From Stutzerimonas stutzeri (GTDB lineage: Bacteria; Pseudomonadota; Gammaproteobacteria; Pseudomonadales; Pseudomonadaceae), in NCBI RefSeq assembly GCF_024448955.1, contig NZ_JAMOIH010000002.1, positions 186,001-250,000 on the forward strand: 64,000 nucleotides of DNA, given 5' to 3'. A program made the position numbers and the translations under genes. Of this stretch, positions 8,384 through 16,948 are shown piece after piece (the stretch's first letter is position 1; the number at the start of each line of letters is the position of its first letter). Under the pieces are notes generated by a model that was not told the DNA's origin, made no database searches, and worked only from the letters and a program-made list of their open reading frames with translations.

Positions 8384-11300
8384 ATGGGCGACTCTTTCAT
8401 CAATCGAGAAAACTTCAGGCGCATCCTCAACCGCAATGTGGCGGTGCCCCTTGGTTTCGGGTTTCTCAGCGCATTTTTCTTCAGCGCCATCGTCTATTAC
8501 CTGTTGAACGTCAGCCATTGGGTCGAGCGCTCGGTTCATGGCGTTGCCTACGCGCACGACATGCTGAAAGTCGCGGGCGATATGGAAGCCTCCATGCGTG
8601 GCTATCTCATCGCTGGCGAGGAGATTTTTCTCGAGCCTTACCGAAAAGAGCTGCCGGTATTCGGCGACCTGATGAACCGGCTCGAGGACTACGCGAGCGA
8701 TACCCCGGTGCAACTGGATCGTGTTGAGCGTATGAAGCAGCTTCATGGGCAGTGGCTCGGATATGCCGAAGAGGCCATTGAGCGCCGTGCACGGAACGAG
8801 CCCATAACCGAGTACGTACGCAGCAAGCGCGGGCTGGACCTGAAGGAGGAGCAGCGTCGGCTGCTCAACGACTTCATTGCCTATGAACGTCAGACTCGTG
8901 CCGAGCTTACCGACACGTCGGAAGTGGTCACTACGGTGCTGATCGGCGGTTTTCTGCTATTCAGCCTGGTGTTCAGTGGTCTGCTGGTTTACTTCGGGCG
9001 CCGCGACCTGATCAATCTGTCCGACAGCTATGCCAAATCACTGGAGCAACAACAGGCGCATGCCGCGGCGCTGGAGAAGCAGGCCTGGTACCGCACCGGC
9101 CAGACCCAACTCAGCGAATCGATGATCGGTGAGCAGGCGCTGCCGACGCTGGGGCAGAACGTTCTGAGCTTCCTCTCGCGCTATCTCGACGTCGCGGTCG
9201 GAGCGCTCTACGTGACGCAGGACGGCAAGCTGCAGCGGGTCGCGGCGTTCGGCTGGGACAAAGACAAGCTGCACAGTGACCGGACGCTGGAAATCGGCGA
9301 AGGGCTGGTCGGGCAGGCGGCCCTGGAGCGGCGGGCGATGGCGCTCGACAGCGTGCCGGCCGGCTATATGAAGGTCACTTCGGCGTTGGGCAACACCGAC
9401 GCCAGATCGGTATTGATCGTTCCCGTGGAAGACAGCGGCATGCTCAATGCCGTTTTGGAGATCGGCTTCCTGCGGCCCCTGCACGAAGAAGACAGCGAGT
9501 TGCTGCGGCGCGTCAGCGAAAGCATCGGTTCGGCCATCGAGGCCGCGCGCTATCGCCAGCGTCTGCAGCGGATGCTGGCCGAGACCCAGCAGCTCAACGA
9601 AGAACTGCAGGTGCAGCAGGAAGAGCTGCGCGCTGCCAATGAGGAGCTCGAAGAGCAATCCAACGCCCTGCGTGAATCGCAGGCGCACATGGAAGAGCAG
9701 CAGGCCGAACTGGAACAGACCAACGAGCAACTGGCCGAGCACTCCGAGGAGCTGGCGCGTCAGCGCGATGAGATGGACCTGAAGAACAATCGCCTGCATG
9801 AAGTGCAGCTGATGCTCGAAGAGCGTGCCGACGAGCTGCAGCGCGCGAGCCGCTACAAGTCGGAATTCCTCGCCAACATGTCGCACGAGCTACGCACTCC
9901 GCTTAACAGCTCACTGATTCTCGCCAAGCTGCTGTCCGACAATCCCGAAGGCAACCTGAGCGACGATCAGGTGCAGTTCGCGCGCTCGATCTATTCGGCC
10001 GGCAACGATCTGCTCAATCTGATCAACGACATTCTCGATATCTCCAAAGTTGAAGCCGGCAAGCTCGACGTGCGGCCTGAACTGCTCGTTCTGACACGCA
10101 TGATCGACGGGCTGAAGAGCCTGTTTCTCGCACAGGCGCTGGAAAAATCGCTGCAGTTCCAGGTCGAACTGGCCGAAGACTTGCCGTCGAGCCTCTATAC
10201 GGACCGACAGCGACTGGAGCAGATTCTCAAGAACCTGCTGTCGAACGCCTTCAAGTTCACCGAGAAGGGCTCGGTGGAGCTGCGTGTGATGCGCCATGGT
10301 GAAGGACAGGTCGCCTTCGCGGTGCGTGATTCGGGGATCGGTATTCCGGCCGATCAGCAGGATGTGATCTTCGAGGCGTTCCGTCAGGCCGACGGCACCA
10401 CTAATCGCCGCTATGGCGGCACTGGCCTGGGCCTGTCGATTTCCCGCGAACTCGCCCAATTGCTGGGCGGCACCATCGAAGTGAGCAGCGAGCCGGGCGC
10501 CGGCAGCCTGTTCACGCTGATCGTTCCAGAGAACTACAGCGCCCCGGTGGCTGTACAGGAGCCGGAATTGTCTGCCGCCGCGCCGATCGAAGCGTCTGCC
10601 GCATCGGTGTCCATGGCGCTTGTGCATGCCGCGCCTTCGCCGGCCGCACCGCTACGCGCGCAGGAGCCGAGCGTGCCGGCTCTGGCTGACGACCGTGACG
10701 CCCTTCCATTCGGACGCTCGGTGCTGGTGATCGAAGACGAGCCGCAGTTCGCCTGCATTCTCCGCGACCTCGCGCACGAGCTGAAGTACAGCTGCCTGAT
10801 CGCGCAGAGCGCCGATCACGGTTTCGACACCGCCGTGCAGTACCGCCCTGATGCGATCCTGCTGGACATGCGACTGCCCGATCATTCCGGCCTGACCGTG
10901 CTCGAGCGGCTCAAGGAAAATCCTGTCACGCGGCATATCCCGGTGCATATCGTGTCCGTGGAAGACCGCAAGGAGGCCGCCCTGCAAATGGGCGCCATCG
11001 GCTACGCCACCAAACCCACCACCCGCGACGACCTCAAGAAAGTATTCGGCCGGCTGGAGGCGAAGCTGGCTCAGAAGGTCAAGCGCATCCTGCTGGTCGA
11101 GGACGATGCCCGCCAACGCGAGAGCGTGTCGCGGCTGATCGAAGACATCGATGTGGAAATCACGGCGGTGGAGTTCGGCGAGCAGGCCCTCGAACTGCTG
11201 AGATCGACGCTGTTCGACTGCATGATCATCGATCTCAAGCTGCCGGACATGGATGGTCACGAGTTGCTTGAACGCATGGCCCGCGAGGACATCTGTTCCT

Positions 11301-11896
11301 TCCCGCCGGTCATCGTCTATACCGGCCGCAACCTGACGCGCGATGAAGAAGCGTCGCTGATGAAATACTCGCGCTCGATCATCATCAAGGGCGCGCGGTC
11401 GCCGGAGCGGCTGCTCGACGAGGTCACGCTGTTTCTGCACAAGGTCGAATCGGACATGGCGCCGGAGCGGCAGAAGATGCTGAAAAGCGTGCGCAGCCGC
11501 GAGAAGGCCTTCGAGGGACGCAAGATTCTGGTGGTCGACGACGATGTGCGTAACGTCTTCGCGCTGACCAGTGCGCTGGAGCAGAAGGGCGCGCTGATCG
11601 AAATCGCTCGCAACGGCCACGAGGCCATCGCTCAACTACAGAACGTGTCCGATATTGATCTGGTGTTGATGGACATCATGATGCCGGAGATGGACGGTTT
11701 TACCGCGATGCAGGAGATCCGCAAGGATTCGCGCTTCGCCAAACTGCCTATCATCGCAGTCACTGCCAAAGCCATGAACAACGATCAGGACCGCTGCTTG
11801 CGCGCCGGAGCCAACGACTACCTGGCCAAACCCATCGATCTTGACCGTCTGTTCTCGCTGATTCGTGTATGGCTACCGAAAGTGGAGCTGTTGTGA
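8384..11896 (+). CDS. Hybrid sensor histidine kinase: CHASE3-GAF-HisKA-HATPase-REC-REC-REC
   Basis: A 1170-residue membrane kinase. Helix 1 (about 21-42) and helix 2 (about 183-204) bracket a periplasmic CHASE3-like sensor with the typical MEASMRGYLIAGEE segment. A GAF domain follows (about 240-390), then a long Glu/Gln-rich coiled coil (395-490), the HisKA box NMSHELRTPLN with His501, an ATPase domain (NLLSNAFKFTEKG, DSGIGIP, GGTGLGLSIS) and an Ala/Pro linker. Three receivers have phospho-acceptors D828, D950 and D1097. The start at 8384 has AAGGA upstream and removes 28 odd residues. It begins an operon with cheR, cheB and a second kinase. The input signal is unknown; the multi-receiver layout suggests a branched phosphorelay. 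Confidence 0.94.
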   Translation: MGDSFINRENFRRILNRNVAVPLGFGFLSAFFFSAIVYYLLNVSHWVERSVHGVAYAHDMLKVAGDMEASMRGYLIAGEEIFLEPYRKELPVFGDLMNRLEDYASDTPVQLDRVERMKQLHGQWLGYAEEAIERRARNEPITEYVRSKRGLDLKEEQRRLLNDFIAYERQTRAELTDTSEVVTTVLIGGFLLFSLVFSGLLVYFGRRDLINLSDSYAKSLEQQQAHAAALEKQAWYRTGQTQLSESMIGEQALPTLGQNVLSFLSRYLDVAVGALYVTQDGKLQRVAAFGWDKDKLHSDRTLEIGEGLVGQAALERRAMALDSVPAGYMKVTSALGNTDARSVLIVPVEDSGMLNAVLEIGFLRPLHEEDSELLRRVSESIGSAIEAARYRQRLQRMLAETQQLNEELQVQQEELRAANEELEEQSNALRESQAHMEEQQAELEQTNEQLAEHSEELARQRDEMDLKNNRLHEVQLMLEERADELQRASRYKSEFLANMSHELRTPLNSSLILAKLLSDNPEGNLSDDQVQFARSIYSAGNDLLNLINDILDISKVEAGKLDVRPELLVLTRMIDGLKSLFLAQALEKSLQFQVELAEDLPSSLYTDRQRLEQILKNLLSNAFKFTEKGSVELRVMRHGEGQVAFAVRDSGIGIPADQQDVIFEAFRQADGTTNRRYGGTGLGLSISRELAQLLGGTIEVSSEPGAGSLFTLIVPENYSAPVAVQEPELSAAAPIEASAASVSMALVHAAPSPAAPLRAQEPSVPALADDRDALPFGRSVLVIEDEPQFACILRDLAHELKYSCLIAQSADHGFDTAVQYRPDAILLDMRLPDHSGLTVLERLKENPVTRHIPVHIVSVEDRKEAALQMGAIGYATKPTTRDDLKKVFGRLEAKLAQKVKRILLVEDDARQRESVSRLIEDIDVEITAVEFGEQALELLRSTLFDCMIIDLKLPDMDGHELLERMAREDICSFPPVIVYTGRNLTRDEEASLMKYSRSIIIKGARSPERLLDEVTLFLHKVESDMAPERQKMLKSVRSREKAFEGRKILVVDDDVRNVFALTSALEQKGALIEIARNGHEAIAQLQNVSDIDLVLMDIMMPEMDGFTAMQEIRKDSRFAKLPIIAVTAKAMNNDQDRCLRAGANDYLAKPIDLDRLFSLIRVWLPKVELL

Positions 11897-11897
11897 C

Positions 11898-12716
11898 ATG
11901 CCTCACCGCAATCAGGCCATCGAGCTGAAGCTGCTGATCGAAGCCATCTATCTGCGCTACAGCTACGATTTTCGCGACTATTCCGGCGCTTCGCTCAAGC
12001 GCCGGGTGCTACTGGCGCTGAACCAGATGCAGTGCGAAAGCATCTCGGAACTGCAGCGCAAGATTCTCTACGATCCGCAAGCCTTCATGGAGCTCTTGCA
12101 GTTCCTCACGATCCCGGTCAGCGAGATGTTCCGCGACCCCAGTTATTACCTGGCGCTGCGCGAGCAGGTCGTCCCGGTGCTGCGCACCTACCCGTCGCTG
12201 AAAATCTGGATCGCCGGCTGCAGCACCGGGGAAGAGGTCTACTCGATGGCGATCCTGCTCAGGGAGGAGGGCCTGCTGGAACGCACCATTCTCTACGCCA
12301 CCGATATCAATCCGCGATCGCTGGAGCAGGCGCGCCAGGGCATCTTCGATATCGGCGACATGCAGCAGTACACGACCAACTACCAGCGCGCCGGCGGCAA
12401 GCGCAGCCTCAGCGATTACTACACGGCCGCTTATGACTCGGCGATCATGGACAAGACCCTGAAGGACCAGGTGACCTTTGCCGACCATAGCCTGGCGACC
12501 GACAGCGTCTTCGCCGAGACCCAGCTGATTTCCTGCCGCAACGTGCTGATCTACTTCAACAAACCGCTGCAGGACCGGGCCTTTGGCCTGTTCCACGAAT
12601 CCCTCTGCCATCGCGGCTTTCTTGGCCTGGGCAGCAAGGAAACCGTCGAGTTCTCAGGTCATGCCGACCGTTACGAGGCGTTCGACAAGCAGCAACGGAT
12701 CTTTCGCAAGCTATGA
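11898..12716 (+). CDS. cheR: CheR-type protein-glutamate methyltransferase
   Basis: A 272-residue CheR. It has the N-terminal helical domain (LIEAIYLRYSYDFRDYSGAS), then a SAM-binding Rossmann domain with KIWIAGCSTGEEVYSMAI, YATDINPRSLEQA and LISCRNVLIYF, all standard for CheR. CheR methylates glutamates on chemoreceptors using S-adenosylmethionine. Here no receptor, CheA or CheW gene is nearby; the gene starts two bases after the hybrid kinase stop and overlaps the cheB start. The substrate could be a receptor elsewhere or the kinase sensor itself. The family is certain; the target is not. Confidence 0.93.
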   Translation: MPHRNQAIELKLLIEAIYLRYSYDFRDYSGASLKRRVLLALNQMQCESISELQRKILYDPQAFMELLQFLTIPVSEMFRDPSYYLALREQVVPVLRTYPSLKIWIAGCSTGEEVYSMAILLREEGLLERTILYATDINPRSLEQARQGIFDIGDMQQYTTNYQRAGGKRSLSDYYTAAYDSAIMDKTLKDQVTFADHSLATDSVFAETQLISCRNVLIYFNKPLQDRAFGLFHESLCHRGFLGLGSKETVEFSGHADRYEAFDKQQRIFRKL

Positions 12717-13315
12717 CACGCGCGGCCCCCAGTCTTTCTGCCAGCCGGCCCGCCCGGCCCGTCGATGCCGTAGTGATCGGTGCTTCGGCGGGCGGGCTGG
12801 CCGCTCTGAGCGTTCTGGTCAGCGGATTGCCGGCGAGGTTCCGGCTGCCGCTATTGATGGTGCAACACGTGCCAGCTAGCGGACCGACGCAGCTCGCCGA
12901 GATCTTCCAGCGCAAGACCGAGCTGAAGGTCAAGGAAGCGGACGACAAAGAGCCGGTATGCGGTGCGACCCTGTATTTCGCCGCGCCCGGTTACCACTTG
13001 CTAGTAGAGGCGGACCTGACCCTATCGCTCAGCCAGGACGATGCGATGCACTTCTCCCGCCCCTCGATCGATGTCTTGTTTGAATCGGCCGCCGATGCCT
13101 GGGGCGAGCGCGTTGCCGGTATCCTGCTGACCGGCGCCAACGAAGACGGCGCGGCAGGCCTCGAAGCGATCAAACGGGCCGGCGGCATGACCATCGTTCA
13201 GGACCCTGGCGAAGCCGAGGTTCAGACCATGCCCTTGGCCGCACTCCAGCGCTTTGCGCCGGATTACATTTTGCCCTTGCGCGATATTCATCGACTGTTG
13301 CGTGAACTGGAGTGA
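12713..13315 (+). CDS. cheB: CheB methylesterase domain protein without receiver
   Basis: A 200-residue protein containing only the CheB catalytic domain. The Ser-His-Asp triad is visible as GASAGG (Ser25), MVQHVP (His52) and LLTGANEDGAAG (Asp145). Classical CheB carries an N-terminal receiver that blocks the active site until phosphorylated; that domain is absent, so control must come from the neighbouring kinases' receiver domains or be lacking. The ATG overlaps the cheR stop by four bases (ATGA) and the second kinase starts 3 bases after its stop. Together with cheR it forms a methylation/demethylation pair embedded in a two-kinase operon. Confidence 0.93.
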   Translation: MTRAAPSLSASRPARPVDAVVIGASAGGLAALSVLVSGLPARFRLPLLMVQHVPASGPTQLAEIFQRKTELKVKEADDKEPVCGATLYFAAPGYHLLVEADLTLSLSQDDAMHFSRPSIDVLFESAADAWGERVAGILLTGANEDGAAGLEAIKRAGGMTIVQDPGEAEVQTMPLAALQRFAPDYILPLRDIHRLLRELE

Positions 13316-13318
13316 CCC

Positions 13319-14515
13319 ATGCCTGACCATACCGATGAAGCGAACCTACTGATCGTCGATGACCTGCCGGAAAACCTGCTGGCGCTGGATGCCATTCTCA
13401 GGAACCCGGGCGTTCGCGTGCATCAGGCCGAATCGGCGGAACAGGCACTTGAACTGTTGCTTCAGCATGAGTTCGCATTGGCCATTCTCGACGTGCAGAT
13501 GCCTGGCATGGATGGCTTCCAGCTGGCAGAGATGATGCGCGGTACCGAGCGCACCAAGCAGATCCCCATCGTTTTCGTCAGCGCGGCCGGGCGCGAACTC
13601 AACTATGCCTTCAAGGGCTACGAGAGCGGCGCGGTGGATTTCATGCACAAGCCGCTCGATACTCATGCGGTTCGTAGCAAGGTCAGCGTATTCGTCGATC
13701 TCTACCGCAACCGCAAGCGGATGGCGCGTCAGCTCGAAGCGCTCGAGCGCAGCCGCCGCGAGCAGGAAGTGTTGCTCGATCAGCTACGCAGCACCAAGGC
13801 CGAACTCGAAGATGCCGTGCGCATGCGCGACGACTTCATGTCGATCGTCTCCCATGAGCTGAAAACGCCCCTCAACACCCTCATCCTCGAAGTCCAGCTG
13901 CGCAAGCTGCAGCTCGGGCGGAACAACTTCGCCGCGTTCAGCGACGACAAGCTGCGGCAGATGGTCGACAAGGACGAGCGGCAGATCCGTAGCCTGATCC
14001 GCCTGATCGATGACATGCTCGATGTCTCGCGCATTCGCACTGGCAAACTGTCGATCCGCCCCAACCGCTTCGATCTGGGCAAGCTGGTCGCCAGCGTTGT
14101 AGAGAATTTCGCGTCGCAGATGGAGGCCAGCGGGTGCGCGTTGTTATTTCAGCGACCGGAGCCGATCGTCGGCGTCTGGGATGAGTTTCGCATCGAGCAG
14201 GTGCTGGCCAATCTACTGACCAACGCAATGCGCTACGGCGCCGGCAAGCCTGTGCAGGTCAACGTCAGCGCGACTCCGGTGACTGCCTGTATCGAAGTGC
14301 GCGATCAGGGCATCGGCATCAGCCAGAAGAGCCTCGAAAGAATTTTCTGCCAGTTCGAGCGGGCTGAAGGCAGCGAAACCAGCGCCGGACTGGGGCTTGG
14401 GTTGTTCATTGCCGAGCAGATCGTCAAAGCGCATGACGGTCGCATTCAGGTCGAAAGCGAAGAGGGCAAGGGCGCGCTATTCCGGGTCTTGCTGCCGTTG
14501 GACGTTGAGGTCTAA
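13319..14515 (+). CDS. Receiver-first sensor histidine kinase (REC-HisKA-HATPase)
   Basis: A 398-residue soluble kinase. The N-terminal receiver (LLIVDDLPENL, phospho-acceptor D58 in LAILDVQMPGMDG, Lys in MHKPLD) is joined by a coiled coil to a HisKA domain with SIVSHELKTPLNT (His179) and an ATPase domain (NLLTNAMRYGAG, DQGIGIS, GLGLGLFIA). No transmembrane segment is present, so it should be controlled by phosphotransfer to its receiver, plausibly from the large hybrid kinase at the head of the operon. It is the last gene of the kinase-cheR-cheB-kinase operon. No terminator was seen directly after it; convergent island DNA follows. Confidence 0.93.
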   Translation: MPDHTDEANLLIVDDLPENLLALDAILRNPGVRVHQAESAEQALELLLQHEFALAILDVQMPGMDGFQLAEMMRGTERTKQIPIVFVSAAGRELNYAFKGYESGAVDFMHKPLDTHAVRSKVSVFVDLYRNRKRMARQLEALERSRREQEVLLDQLRSTKAELEDAVRMRDDFMSIVSHELKTPLNTLILEVQLRKLQLGRNNFAAFSDDKLRQMVDKDERQIRSLIRLIDDMLDVSRIRTGKLSIRPNRFDLGKLVASVVENFASQMEASGCALLFQRPEPIVGVWDEFRIEQVLANLLTNAMRYGAGKPVQVNVSATPVTACIEVRDQGIGISQKSLERIFCQFERAEGSETSAGLGLGLFIAEQIVKAHDGRIQVESEEGKGALFRVLLPLDVEV

Positions 14516-14534
14516 AGCGGTTCCGGAGGGGGCG

Positions 14535-14660
14535 TCAGGACCAGGACAGTTGCGGTCGGCTCCGAGCATCGGCCTGTTCACGCAACAGTAGATCGGGATT
14601 CACCACATTCGGATGGGCGGCCTGTTCGAGCAGTGGCAGGTCATTGATCGAGTCGGAATC
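14535..14660 (-). pseudogene. 3' stub of a HAD-IB phosphatase gene
   Basis: About 41 codons on the minus strand encode DSDSINDLPLLEQ, then VVNPDLLL, and end at a TGA at 14535-14537. DSxxDLPLL followed by VNPD is the C-terminal signature of HAD subfamily IB hydrolases (SerB-like). The frame is closed by a TAG directly upstream of the homologous part, where sequence from the T6SS immunity-gene remnant begins. The rest of the phosphatase gene is not found at the other end of the island (24.3-24.6 kb), so this is a 3' remnant created by island insertion or deletion. Confidence 0.72.
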
Positions 14661-14868
14661 TAACTCTGTCTAGCTCTTCCTGATAACGCAAATCGGCTGG
14701 CTTGATATTTGTCAGTACACACGAAGGAAGCATGTCCTGAGTGCTGCCCCAGGGCAGGCGCACGCTGCCGAAGCGGCGCAGCCAGGGTTGTTTCTCGGCT
14801 GGCGGCTGGTCAGGAACCCGCTCCGGGTTGTAGGCGCTAGGGCTATAGAAAGGATCAGGATTCGGCAT
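14660..14868 (-). pseudogene. 5' remnant of a third candidate immunity gene (DUF6708-like)
   Basis: From the ATG at 14868 the product starts MPNPDPFYSPSAYNPE and includes QPPAEKQPWLRRFGSVRLPWG and CVLTNIKPADLR, nearly identical to the start of the damaged gene at 16069. After about 65 codons the similarity stops and the frame runs into HAD phosphatase DNA, terminating at 14641. It keeps the same overlap with the upstream tip remnant (ATG 14 bases before that remnant's stop) seen in the intact copy. It is almost certainly non-functional. Confidence 0.7.
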
Positions 14869-15001
14869 GGGTCTTCTCATCGGCCCAGAACGGAACGTCG
14901 GTTTGGTTGACGTATGCGGCTGGTGCTTTGGTTGCATTCACCTCGCTGCCCCTGATCGGCGGTGCCGAGAATAGCCGGTCAAGCGCGCCGGGGCGGCAGC
15001 C
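14855..15001 (-). pseudogene. C-terminal remnant of a second displaced toxin tip
   Basis: About 48 codons without a start. The translated end reads FSAPPIRGSEVNAT then TDVPFWADEKTHAES, matching FPAPPIRGGKVDAT and TDAPFWADEKTHAES at the C-terminus of the 261-residue protein encoded at 16056-16841. The divergence at scattered positions shows an old duplication, not a recent copy. The 5' boundary is a junction just after the stop of the neighbouring immunity pseudogene, within the sequence shared by both copies (CGGCGC). Confidence 0.72.
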
Positions 15002-15005
15002 TTAC

Positions 15006-16069
15006 TCAACTGCCGTAGCTCACGTGCAACGCCATCAGGTTGGGACGACCGAAGGTGTCGATCTGGGGGATGCGTTCGGTCATTTCGCGCACCTTGGCCT
15101 TGAAGATTTCATCGTCCATATCGCGCCAGTAGCGAGGTGCACGACCGATTTGGCGGTCGTGTTCGGCGGTGGTGGGTCGAGGTGGCGGAAGGCTTCCAGC
15201 TCCGGGGTGTCCGGCAGGGGTTTGCTGATATCCATATAGTTCTGCAGGTAGTCCCAGAGTGCGCAGGGCACGGAGGTGCTGCCGCTGGCACCGACGAAGT
15301 TGGCCATATTGATCCAGATATCCCGGTAGCGATGGACGATGCACAGCACGTTGTTTGGAAGGCCCTGACGATCCGGTGTGGTGGTGATATAGGCATCGAA
15401 CTCGTAGAAGGGCGCAACCTTTTCGCCAATGGTGCCGTTCTTTTTGTATTCACCGTTATTGTCGTAATCGAAGACGGTGACCAGCCCGGTACGGCGGTTA
15501 AATTCCCAGAGTGGGCCTCTGGAGGGTTTTATCCAGAGTTTGGGGAAGTGATTGATTACGAGCCAGCCTAGCCCCCACATCAATAGAGAAGGTAGGACAA
15601 CAAAAACAAAAGCGTCTAAAAGGTTTTTGATAGCTCGCTTTGCCAGCCTACTTGTGAGTGGTTAGTGATTGATGCAAATGAGAGAAGTGCAATTGGAGAT
15701 AGAAAAAAACCCCTACCTCTCCAAGCGTCTTTAAGTAAATCCAAAATTTTGAGCTACCAGGGAACTGAGCATGCCTGATCTTTTCGTTATCTAAACGATC
15801 ATGCAGGTCTAAGTGCTCCAGTAATTTCGGAACATAGGTTCCTTGTTCTAACTGCTCTGCTTTTTCCTTTGTGATCGTCTCCACCAAACGTAAATCAGTT
15901 GGTTTGATATTCGTCAGTACACAGTAAGGGAGCATGTCCTGAGTGCCCCCCAGGGCAAACGCACGCTGCCAAAGCGGCGTAGCCACGGCTGTTTCTCGGC
16001 TGGTGGTTGCTCGGGAATCTGCTCCGGATCGTAGGCGCCGGGGCTGTAGAAGCGATCAGGATTCGGCAT
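15006..16069 (-). pseudogene. Frameshifted second candidate immunity gene (DUF6708-like)
   Basis: Four frame segments add up to a broken relative of the 408-residue gene at 16949-18175. From ATG 16069 the N-terminus MPNPDRFYSPGAYDPEQ aligns with the intact gene's YGSAAYRGDAVPAQPP region. Near 15950 a run of six Gs shifts frame (the sister copy is one base longer here). The frame continues to 15648 (THK, stop), resumes from about 15650 (LLDAFVFVVLPSLLMWG) to 15080 with VAPFYEFDA and EAFRHLDP, then a single-base loss near 15165 moves it to the frame ending RYWRDMDDEIF...SYGS at 15006. Much of the membrane-helix region is deleted compared with the intact gene. It overlaps the preceding tip gene by 14 bases, like a normal toxin-immunity pair. 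Confidence 0.7.
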
Positions 16070-16841
16070 GGGTCTTCTCATCGGCCCAGAAGGGAGCGTC
16101 GGTCTTGTTGAAGTTTGCGGCTGGTGTATTGGTTGCATCCACCTTGCCGCCTCTGATCGGCGGTGCTGGGAATAGCCAGAGAAGTGCGCCGGGTCGGTGG
16201 CCCTTTTCACCGGTATCCAGCACCAGGCGCAATTGTGCCCGTACCTGCCATTCGTGATACAGACTGGTGTCGCGCGGATTACCCGTCCAGCGCCGTGTAG
16301 GCGGTGTGGTCATATAGAGTTCGCGGCCATCAGGCAGTTTGCGCTGGGCCACTGGATCAGGGTTATGTACCTTGATTGTCGGTGGAAACGGCTCGCCGTT
16401 ACCGCGATAGCGTATTTCACTGCTGCGCAAGCGGGTATGGGCTTCGATGTTGACGTCGCCTATGTGAGCCAGCAGGCCAGGCAGATTGCTGCGGATGCGG
16501 ATGCGGGTATTGGCACTGGCCAGCTTGCGTAGCTCGGCATCCTGGTTCATATCTAGCTTGGCGTAAGGCTTGAAATAAGGATTGGGCTCGATGGCGATGC
16601 GGATACCGGCGAAGATACCGACCAGGCGATAGAAGGCCTCCTGCGTATCGCTCACCAGATAGCCGAACTGCTTCTCGCCAAAGGGGCCGCACTCCAGCCA
16701 GTCTTCCAACTGGGTGCTGCTCAGCCAGAAAACCAGGCCGGCGCCGATCACGATAAGTAGCAGTGCGGCAAGACCAAAAGGGTTCAAGCCAAACAGCGCG
16801 CTGCTGCCGCTGAAGAGCGGCGTGTCAGCAGTAGACGCCAT
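16056..16841 (-). CDS. Displaced T6SS effector C-terminal module (orphan toxin tip)
   Basis: A 261-residue protein: a hydrophobic helix (about 22-42) followed by roughly 208 residues of soluble domain. It aligns by eye to the C-terminus of the effector encoded at 18172-21441. Both have a helix, a short LE-containing linker and GPFG (residues 52-55 here, 873-876 there). Both also have an LVG/LLG helix ending in IE, and RIRIRSNLPG against RVRIRGHISG. The distance from GPFG to the C-terminus is nearly equal (about 206 against 213 residues). It has its own ATG at 16841, with only a weak ribosome binding site. The next gene, a broken immunity relative, overlaps its 3' end. It may be silent, or may recombine onto the full effector; its activity is unknown. 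Confidence 0.6.
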   Translation of the reverse strand: MASTADTPLFSGSSALFGLNPFGLAALLLIVIGAGLVFWLSSTQLEDWLECGPFGEKQFGYLVSDTQEAFYRLVGIFAGIRIAIEPNPYFKPYAKLDMNQDAELRKLASANTRIRIRSNLPGLLAHIGDVNIEAHTRLRSSEIRYRGNGEPFPPTIKVHNPDPVAQRKLPDGRELYMTTPPTRRWTGNPRDTSLYHEWQVRAQLRLVLDTGEKGHRPGALLWLFPAPPIRGGKVDATNTPAANFNKTDAPFWADEKTHAES

Positions 16842-16948
16842 ATGGCTTTTTTCGCCCCAGTACTGAAGCTCAGGCTGCTGTGATTGGCGTCCGCCTTCCT
16901 AGCGCAGCAGGTAGGTAAGCAACGGTAGGCGACGGTGCCACAGCCACA

